From NCBI RefSeq assembly GCF_017565645.3, contig NZ_CP086136.1, positions 9,035,501 through 9,099,500 on the forward strand: a stretch of DNA of 64,000 nucleotides. Reading direction: 5' to 3'. A program made the position numbers and the translations under genes. Below the pieces are notes generated by a model. The model made no database searches, was not told the DNA's origin, and worked only from the letters and a program-made list of their open reading frames with translations. This DNA comes from Bradyrhizobium barranii subsp. barranii (GTDB taxonomy: Bacteria; Pseudomonadota; Alphaproteobacteria; Rhizobiales; Xanthobacteraceae). This document shows positions 57,280 to 64,000 of the stretch, piece by piece. Position 1 is the first letter of the stretch. Each line of letters opens with the position of its first letter.

Positions 57280-59477
57280 TGGACTTCCTCGTTAACCACG
57301 AGGTCATCCCTAAGCCGGTTGAGTTGTCGGCCGAAGCGCTGCAAGGCTCCGAAAGCCTTGCTCACGATCCCGCGAAATCGTTGCTCACGATCGTCTGAAA
57401 TCTCTGCTCACGATCCCCTGAAATCCGCGCTCACGATCCCGCGAAACGCGCAATGTTTTGCCAAACTGGACAACAACAGATCCGGATCTAGCACCTGCCC
57501 TTGGGTGAGGATCAGCGTGGGCACACCTCTCAGAAGCCCACCAAAATACTCCCAAGCGGACGCAACAAGGCAAGCGGACTTCTGGACAACCATGACGTCG
57601 GTGGTATCGAAGGGAAAGCACCGCCACATCCAGTTCAGCCGGTTGAGAATGGCCGCTTCCGGTATAAGAACCCCCTTCGCCCGGCCTGTGGAGGAGGACG
57701 TGTATATGAGGTTCGCAATTCGCTGATCTAACGGTCTGTCGCTAGGCGCGACACGATTCGCGGTCCTGCTGCGACTTTCTAAGGTGCATAAACAAATCGA
57801 CGGTATGTCAAGATCAGGCTCCGTCCCCGCCATCGCGCGAACCAAGAGCTTTGCCTGACTATCTCGCAGGACGTGTTGGATGCTATCACGCGGATAATCC
57901 GGCGCTATCGGCACAACAACAGCATCCAAGCCTCGCGCCGCAAGCATGACAGCGGCAACATCCGGCGACCGGTCAACAAGCATGGCGACCAGATCGCCGG
58001 CCCCCACCTTCATATCCCGCAGTAACGAGTGGATAGCCGCTACGCGCTTACGCAGCTGGCCAAACGTGACCTCCCCGAACTCGCCAACATATGCTACTTT
58101 GCCGTGATTGGAGACGCTGATCTGCTCGAAGGCTTCAACAAGCAGACACTCGGATTCGTATCGCTGGATCCGCCCATCCAGCGACTCCAGTATAGTCAGG
58201 TCTGCGGCGCTAAGGCAGCTCAGTTCCTCAATGGGCGCAAGCGCTTTATCAACGCAGGCGGCAATCAGACACCGCAGATTGTTGGCCATGCGAACAGCCA
58301 GATCACTCGAGATGATGTCTTCCGCATACGCCAGCTGGAGCGCAATTTCATCGCCGTGATCTTGCGCGTACAGTGTTAAATCGAATTTGACATAGCCGGT
58401 GTCATACTCGCGGAATGTCAGAGCCAACTCGTCCCGACCCACTGGTTCGGCGGCTTCGGAGTACATGTTGAACATGACCTGGAAGATCGGTGATCGACCC
58501 GGATCGCGACATAACCTTGTATCCCTGACCATCCATCCGAATGGATAGGCCGAATTTGCGATGGCATCGCTGACCAAGCCCTGGATGCGCCTCGCATGAG
58601 CAGCAAAGGATTGACCGGCATCGATCGCGGCACGGATCGGCAGCATATTCAGGAAAAAGCCGATGATGTCTGCGCTGCCAGGTTGATCCCGTACCGCGTG
58701 TGGCATGCCGACGACAATATCGTCCTGACCGCTATACATTCGTAGCAGCAGCTGGAAGCACGCCAGTAGTGTTGTCGACGTGGTGCAGCTATTTTGGCGC
58801 GCGAATTCCCTTACCCGACTGGAGAGATCGCTGCCAAGCAGCACTGGATGCGAGGCACCGCGGTATGAATCCGTTTGCGGGCGCGCCCTTCCAAGCGAAA
58901 GCACCGGCGGATCATCACCAATCTGGCGACGCCAATAGTGACGTTGGTTCTCCAGCGCCTCTGGAGAAATGTGTTGTTTTTCCCACGCCGCGTGGCCCGA
59001 GAGTGACGCACGGTTCTCTGGCCAAGGCGCCGCGGCATCGAAGACGAGCTCCTGCCCTGGTCGTTCGGCCGCACCTCGTAATTCTCCGTCGTTGCCGCCT
59101 CCATACCCCCCGCCAACGATTTGCAAACACGTTGATCAACAGACTGCAATCCCCACGCCAAACCTTTGCGAGTGGGACGCGAACGTCGCTTACGATGTAC
59201 GGCAAGCCGGCAGCGATGGATCGAGCGGTAGGTACGTTGATCCAGCCTTCAACATTGCGATGACCGCCGTCGCCCAGTCGAGGTCCCGCTCCCCCCAATA
59301 GCCGACAACCGCACCGCGAGCACCCTGCTCTCGTAAGGTACTTGCAAGGGCATCCGATCTTGATCGTAGCGCCTCATATGTGAGTTCGTCCACGCCGTGC
59401 CTCAGCGCGACTTTCTCCGGATCCGAACCGGCAAGCCGATTGATCGTCGTGATCGCATCAACCGGTTGACTTTCCAT

Positions 59478-61032
59478 AGACTGCTTCTTGGCTGATTGAT
59501 TTTCCGTAGTCAGGCGCCCCGCCATTCGTCGCGTTCTTTCGGCGCCCAAATCGGAAAGCCGGAGCTCGTCATCGAGGTGTGCATGCGCAGCCACCCTGAC
59601 GCCGTTCGTCGTAAGGTTTTGTCCGTACGACCTTCTCGGTGTTCGCTTCTGGCACGATGATCGGCATAGGAACAGGAGGACGCTAGGACCCCGCGTCCAG
59701 TTTGACACCTACCTACTCTTGTAGAGGACCTGCCATCGTCTGCATGGCACCCGCAACCAACGCGCCCACAGGCTCGTTACGGCTTGTGATTAGCGTAATT
59801 GTCCAATTTCCCGGCACTTGAACCGGCACCACCAATGCCGTCGAGAGCGTGTTCGCCACCCGGTATACAGTTTGTTCGGGCGAAAGGCTCCTTATCGCAA
59901 CCACCGCCAGCCCGATGGTGTTCAAGCCCGTGATCGTCGCATCAAGGACCCGGCGGCGCTCAACATTAGAACGAGTTATCGAAGCTCGCAGCAGCAGTCT
60001 CAAGCATGGCATTGAGGTCCTCCAGGTGCCTGCACCGGCAACAAAGCGCCCCATCACCTCGTAACCTACACCCGCATAGCTCAGCTTATTTGGCCGTTAC
60101 TCAATTGGGATTTATTATGACAAAGGATATCGCGAGCTGGGAGACATCCTGTCATCGTGAAGCGCACGGAGGTGAACACAAACCGCCGTGGCCAGGCGCG
60201 GAGGACATATTTCCAAGGCGAACGGCTGGCCGTCTGCAGGGACGAATGGCTCACCGAGACTCCGATCGACAGAGACGCAGCCTGCCCAGGGCCCTCTGCG
60301 TGAGGATTAATCCCTCCAATACGCTCGCCAGACTTGCTTGATGAGCTACTCGACCACTTCCCACGGCCTTTGCGGTCTGGGGCGCGGCATATTTCGTTCC
60401 GCTTAAGATTGTCTGGTGAAATGCGAGCGTCGCGTCTCCTTGCTTCCGATCAGCAGACTCTACACATCAAACGTTCCGATTTTGGCGCTCTCCGCTCAGC
60501 TGTTCGGGCCCGTCAATTCAACGATGCTGGACTGCATGAGCGGCATCATCCACGCCACAAACCTCAGCCTGCTGATGCTGCGAACGGCGAGCATTAGTTC
60601 GGCTTGTGCGGCCTGCTCACGTATTTCCGGGCGCCATTGTGTGCCCGCCGGGCAGTCCGCCGGTACTAGAAGTGGTTGCGACCTTAATGGGCTGCCGAAG
60701 ACTTGAGACGTCTGGCGTTAAGCTGAAATTTTTTGTCCAGCCAGCCAACGCGCAACCTGGTGGGGGGTTTAATGCGGCAGTGCCAGCTCTCGCATGAAAG
60801 GTGGCCGATGTCGCGAGGCCTAGATGCCGGAGCGGGATCCCTCCTAGGCGATCGTGACCGCGGCAAGAGCCAACATCACGTCGCGGTTGATGCCGAAATG
60901 GAGGCGATAGAGCCACCAGATTGCGCAGCACCGGTCGAAATCGGAGAGTGCCCGAGCACGCTTTGTTGCTGCTGCGACCTGCGCTATTGGCTTCATGACA
61001 CGTCTCATCTGGAAACCTGAACGTCTCGGGAC
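59478..61032. other. No recognisable gene upstream of the NRPS
   Basis: About 1.5 kb. A minus-strand frame at 59713-60057 (114 codons, ending VPVQVPGNWTITLITSRNEPVGALVAGAMQ) looks protein-like but has no family I recognise; the frame at 60617-61042 is Pro/Arg-rich and probably spurious. The NRPS promoter should lie just left of 59710. Confidence 0.35.
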
Positions 61033-62154
61033 TAGTACCCACTTTTCTTGGAACGTGAGTCGTGATTCAAGGTCGGGATGATACCCGAAGCAAGAGAAGT
61101 CCACCTTTCGAGGAAAGATCGCAAGGTGCTTGAGGCGTGCTGTCGCTCACCGGTGACGTTGCAGCGCGATTTGAAGCGGGCGCGGATAGTTCTGTTGGCG
61201 GCGGATGGGCGCAGCACCCGGTCGATCGCCAAGGAAGTTGGGGTCCAGCCGCGGATTGTCAGCCTTTGGCGGCATCGCTATGCCGACCATGGCCTTGAAG
61301 GGCTGCAAGACAAGCCGCGGCCTGGCAAGCAGCCGATCTATACGAAGACGACCGACAAGCGGATTCTGAAGCTGCTGGATAAGCCGCCACCGCAAGGGTT
61401 TGCGCGCTGGACCGGCCCCCTGCTGGCCGAGGCGCTGGGCGATGTCGATGTCCAATATGTCTGGCGGTTCCTGCGCAGCCACAAGATTGACCTGGTGGCT
61501 CGCAAGTCCTGGTGCGAGAGCAACGACCCGAACTTTACGGCCAAAGCCGCCGATGTTGTCGGCCTCTATGTCGCGCCGCCGGCGAAGGCCATTGTGCTGT
61601 GCGTGGACGAGAAGCCCTCGATCCAGGCTTTGGAGCGAGCGCAGGGTTATCTGAAGTTGCCCAATGGCCGCGCCTTAACCGGCCAAAGCCACGATTACAA
61701 GCGGCATGGCACCACAACATTGTTTGCGGCGCTCGAAGTCGCCACCGGAAAGATCATCGCGACCCATTCAAAACGCCGGCGCCGCGTCGAGTTTCTCGAT
61801 TTCATGAACAGCGTCACCGCGACTTTTCCGAACCGCAAGCTTCACGTCATCCTCGACAACCTCAACACCCATAAAAAGAACGAGGACTGGCTCAAGGCCC
61901 ACCCCAACGTGCAATTTCATTTCACGCCGACAAGTGCGTCATGGCTCAATCAGGTCGAAGTATGGTTTTCCATCTTGCAGGGGCAGTCGCTCAGCGGCAC
62001 CTCCTTCACGAGCCTCAAGCAGCTTCAGGAACACATCGATGCCTACGTCAACGCATACAACGACAGAGCCGAGCCCTTCGTCTGGACCAAGAAAAAGGTC
62101 CGTCAACGCCGTTTCAAAGGCCGCCGTATCACTCAGCTCTGATTCCGGGTACTA
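61033..62154 (+). mobile_element. IS630-family element
   Basis: Short inverted ends TAGTACCC (61033-61040) and GGGTACTA (62147-62154), with TA at each outer edge as expected for the IS630/Tc1 TA target. Contains one intact transposase gene. It lies against an exonuclease remnant on the right. Confidence 0.82.
61078..62142 (+). CDS. IS630-family transposase
   Basis: 354 residues. N-terminal HTH (GRSTRSIAKEVGVQPRIVSLWRHRYADHG) and a DDE core with Asp in AIVLCVDEKPSIQAL, Asp in LHVILDNLNTHK and Glu in ASWLNQVEVWFSILQ. The C-terminal segment FVWTKKKVRQRR is typical. Intact single-frame gene. Confidence 0.92.
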   Translation: MIPEAREVHLSRKDRKVLEACCRSPVTLQRDLKRARIVLLAADGRSTRSIAKEVGVQPRIVSLWRHRYADHGLEGLQDKPRPGKQPIYTKTTDKRILKLLDKPPPQGFARWTGPLLAEALGDVDVQYVWRFLRSHKIDLVARKSWCESNDPNFTAKAADVVGLYVAPPAKAIVLCVDEKPSIQALERAQGYLKLPNGRALTGQSHDYKRHGTTTLFAALEVATGKIIATHSKRRRRVEFLDFMNSVTATFPNRKLHVILDNLNTHKKNEDWLKAHPNVQFHFTPTSASWLNQVEVWFSILQGQSLSGTSFTSLKQLQEHIDAYVNAYNDRAEPFVWTKKKVRQRRFKGRRITQL

Positions 62155-62157
62155 GAG

Positions 62158-62375
62158 CAAGCCCGAAAGAGAACGGTAAGGCTGTGGGCCGAGCAGTCGC
62201 CGTTCGATCTGAAGGATGTCCTGAAACGTCGCGGCTACAGATGGAGCGACGGCAGCCCAGATCCTGGTACATCGACGTCGGCGAGGCGGCTGTCAACGAC
62301 GAGATCGCTTTCCTCAAGGCGGAGATCTACCTGCGCGAGATCGCCCTCGCCTGCAGACGTTGACCGCCTTTATCC
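62158..62375 (+). pseudogene. 3'-5' exonuclease C-terminal scrap
   Basis: Reads LWAEQSPFDLKDVLKRRGYRWSDGS, then after a frame change RSWYIDVGEAAVNDEIAFLKAEIY and LREIALACRR, ending in LTAFIRF in a third frame. This resembles the end of rhizobial 3'-5' exonuclease family proteins. The nuclease domain itself is missing, presumably lost at the IS630 junction. Confidence 0.55.
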
Positions 62376-62558
62376 GTTTTTCACCGTGGGCATAGAAACG
62401 TGCCCCCGGGTACTCACCGGGGCCGCGGCACGGTGGTCATGCGGCGGACCCGCAACCAAGGCGGCGAAGTCGTTCAGGCTGATCGCGGGCGAGCGAGCGA
62501 GCGCCGATCGCACCCATATGAGTTTTATGGCCATATTCTAAAATATTATGTAAAACTA

Positions 62559-62573
62559 ATATCCTTTTGATAT
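62559..62573 (+). promoter_or_regulatory. Candidate operator/promoter of the second hipBA operon
   Basis: The AT-rich stretch 62521-62620 contains the inverted repeat ATATC-N5-GATAT at 62559-62573, about 54 bases before the antitoxin start. It differs in sequence from the ATACGC operators of the first hipBA, consistent with a separate repressor specificity. Positions 62376-62520 hold no gene. Confidence 0.5.
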
Positions 62574-62626
62574 TGCGTAAAAATCATATTCGGCTATATG
62601 TCTTAAATCTCATACGGGATGACGGC

Positions 62627-62920
62627 ATGATTTTGAAGACAATCAGTGACTTAGGACTGGCCGTCCGGGAAGCCCGCCGTCGGCGGAAGCTGACCCAGAA
62701 GCAACTCGCCCAGACGCTGGGGACCACCCAAGAGTGGATCTCGCAGTTCGAGACCGGCCGCCTGGAGAATCCGAGCCTCGGAACGGTGCTAAAGGCCTTC
62801 GCCGCGCTGGGGATCGACCTGAACATCGACAGTGTGCCGGGATCTCTACGGAACAACGACTTGGATACCGGTGATCTGGCGCTCGACGAGCCGAGCTTTC
62901 TCAAGGGACGGCGGCGATGA
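62627..62920 (+). CDS. HipB-like antitoxin, XRE family, second module
   Basis: 97 residues from ATG 62627 (MILKTISDLGLAVREARRRRKL); an upstream in-frame ATG at 62567 would add 20 residues over the AT-rich promoter and is less likely. HTH_3 domain at about 8-62: LTQKQLAQTLGTTQEWISQFETGR. The C-terminal tail (SLRNNDLDTGDLALDEPSFLKGRRR) is longer than in the first HipB. The stop overlaps the hipA ATG (ATGA at 62917). Confidence 0.85.
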   Translation: MILKTISDLGLAVREARRRRKLTQKQLAQTLGTTQEWISQFETGRLENPSLGTVLKAFAALGIDLNIDSVPGSLRNNDLDTGDLALDEPSFLKGRRR

Positions 62921-64000
62921 GCAAATTCATGAACGTCCTGATGGGCGGCGTCCCGATCGGCCGTCTCGAGCAGATGGATACCGGCGTCCTGGCCATCGAG
63001 TACGCCGATGGTTGGCTCGCGGCCGACAGGGTTCAAATTCCGCTTTCGATGTCCCTGCCTCTCGCCGCCAAGAAGCACTCCGGCGCAAAGGTGGCCAACT
63101 ATCTCTGGAATCTGCTTCCGGACAGCGACCAGACCCTGCAGAAATGGGGACAGATCTACGGCGTGTCGCCGAACAGCGCGTTCGCTCTGCTGTCGAAGGT
63201 CGGAGAGGATTGCGCCGGCGCGATCCAGATCGTCACCGACGAGTGGATGGCCGCCAATGCGGATTCGCCTGGGGAGGTTCAGTGGATCGACGAGGCGGAG
63301 GTCGCGAACCGCCTCAAGCGCCTGCGCGAGGAGAGGACCTGGACGGGACGTCGCGACGGCGACCGGGGGCATTTCAGTCTCGCCGGCGCGCAGCCGAAGA
63401 TGGCCTTACTGTTCGACGGAAAGCGATGGGGCGTACCGAGCGGCCGCCGGGCGACCACGCACATCCTCAAGCCGCCGATGCCTCACCTGCGAGGCACGAC
63501 CGAGAACGAGTACGCGTGCCTGCGCCTCGCGAACCACCTCGGGATCACGGCGGCCGAAGCTAAGGTCGGGAAGTTTGGCGAAGAGGTCGCGATCGTCGTC
63601 ACCCGGTACGACCGCGAGATCGACAAGGACGGCGTCGTCAGACGATTCCACCAGGAAGACATGTGCCAGGCGCTCGGCGTGCATCCCGCCGTCAAGTACC
63701 AGAGCGAGGGCGGACCCTCGATCGAGCAGATCACCAACGACGTGCTGCGCTATGCTACCGATCCGGAGGCGGACAAGGCGGCGTTCGCTGACATGATCGC
63801 CTTCAGCTTCCTGGTGCTCGGTACCGACGCGCACGCGAAGAACTTCTCAGTCATCCACCTCCCGGGCCGGCGGATGTTTCTTGCGCCACTCTACGACGTC
63901 CTGAGCTTCGTGCCTTACGACAACGACGAACATGAGCGGCGACGCCTGCGCATGGCGATGAAGATCGGCGGCTATTACAAGTTCTCAGAAGTCCTGCCGC
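62917..64000 (+). CDS. HipA-like kinase toxin, second module, 5' part (runs off the right edge)
   Basis: 361 codons seen, no stop before the edge. Motifs: N-terminal subdomain LPLAAKKHSGAKVANYLWNLLPD, nucleotide loop FSLAGAQPKMALL, TRYDREID, the catalytic GTDAHAKNFS (Asp and Asn present), and LAPLYDVLS (Asp). Typical length is 400-440 residues, so about 50-80 are missing. It differs from the first HipA throughout (for example AQPKM against AQEKT), so it is not a duplicate of it. Confidence 0.9.
   Translation, partial: MSKFMNVLMGGVPIGRLEQMDTGVLAIEYADGWLAADRVQIPLSMSLPLAAKKHSGAKVANYLWNLLPDSDQTLQKWGQIYGVSPNSAFALLSKVGEDCAGAIQIVTDEWMAANADSPGEVQWIDEAEVANRLKRLREERTWTGRRDGDRGHFSLAGAQPKMALLFDGKRWGVPSGRRATTHILKPPMPHLRGTTENEYACLRLANHLGITAAEAKVGKFGEEVAIVVTRYDREIDKDGVVRRFHQEDMCQALGVHPAVKYQSEGGPSIEQITNDVLRYATDPEADKAAFADMIAFSFLVLGTDAHAKNFSVIHLPGRRMFLAPLYDVLSFVPYDNDEHERRRLRMAMKIGGYYKFSEVLP

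Larger units (their letters stand above)
54861..57452 (-). mobile_element. IS21-family element, copy 2 (2592 bp), inside the NRPS gene
   Basis: Same length, ends and orientation as copy 1, with the same multiple GATCGTGAGC motifs. Target duplication ATGTTT (54855-54860 and 57453-57458). Only isolated differences from copy 1 were noticed (for example C/G at 25497 versus 56083), so the two transposition events are recent. Confidence 0.93.
52357..59477 (-). pseudogene. Non-ribosomal peptide synthetase, deleted, frameshifted and split by IS21
   Basis: Minus strand from ATG 59477. It opens with the start of an adenylation domain (LTYEALRSRSDALASTL, MLKAGSTYLPLDPSLP), which breaks at about 59200. 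The C-terminal half of a condensation domain follows (from about 59060; IIGFFLNMLPIRAAI; its HHxxxDG half is missing). Next comes a second adenylation domain (NLIYTSSSTGRAKGVLI, then after IS21 WNFYGATECASN, LYRSGDIARI, GRSDNQIKVRGFRIEPEEVE), a carrier domain (FFDIGGDSLLS) and a final condensation/epimerisation-type domain with HHFVVDG at about 53360. The last 100 residues are in another frame (52671-52357, NYRAGLQRHFPRRFLG). Removing IS21 rejoins 57453 to 54854 in frame. Not functional; original product unknown. Confidence 0.88.

Noticed and set aside
60617..61042. 141-residue minus-strand frame left of IS630
   Set aside because: Low-complexity composition, crosses the IS630 left end, and has no family resemblance.

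Overview
The window looks like part of a rhizobial symbiosis island, most likely Bradyrhizobium. The evidence is two matches to the TtsI-responsive tts box (before a polygalacturonase gene and before a NopM/IpaH-type LRR E3 ligase effector), two RpoN (-24/-12) promoter matches, a broken BacA/SbmA-type peptide transporter, and very many insertion sequences of types common in Bradyrhizobium. The species assignment is inference. No rRNA, tRNA or CRISPR array was recognised.

Layout. 1-990: 5' part of a secreted GH28 polygalacturonase with its tts box. 2387-8959: a four-gene Wadjet (jetABCD) plasmid-defence operon on the minus strand, with an apparent one-base frameshift near the end of jetA. 9329-11004: a hipBA module with tandem palindromic operators. 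11256-12250: decayed IS481. 12308-15948: the most interesting locus, a Nif11-leader RiPP precursor ending in a valine-rich stretch, a PoyD-type radical-SAM peptide epimerase (frameshifted) and the N-terminal part of a B12-binding radical-SAM RiPP C-methyltransferase (truncated), behind a candidate sigma-54 promoter. About 15870-21790: an IS91-type element with a RIT (three tandem tyrosine recombinases) inserted in its transposase gene. 21915-30440: truncated IS701, intact IS3, intact IS21, fragments of IS6, IS3, IS256 and IS110, and a GH12 endoglucanase.

30465-32185: N-terminally truncated LptD. 33-36 kb: recombinase, IS6 and HD-GYP scraps, plus a GNAT acetyltransferase behind a sigma-54 match. 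36714-38671: the LRR-NEL effector and its tts box. 38.7-45.7 kb: IS66 remnant, bacA/sbmA pseudogene interrupted by IS5, and a second copy of the IS3 interrupted by a complete IS66. 46-49 kb: cold-shock protein and a secreted S9 peptidase. 50.5-59.5 kb: otsA scrap, frameshifted MATE exporter and a decayed NRPS gene split by a second copy of the IS21. 61-62.2 kb: IS630 next to an exonuclease scrap. 62.6-64 kb: a second hipBA operon running off the window.

The nested insertions can be resolved exactly. Removing IS66 and one copy of its 8-bp duplication restores a 1364-bp IS3, the same length as the other copy. Removing RIT restores an in-frame 416-residue IS91 transposase. Removing IS21 restores the NRPS frame, and removing IS5 restores the BacA frame. 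Most ordinary genes (jetA, epimerase, MATE, LptD, NRPS, BacA) carry single-base frameshifts while the IS genes are intact. This fits decay of an old accessory region under recent IS bombardment, although base errors in the assembly cannot be excluded.
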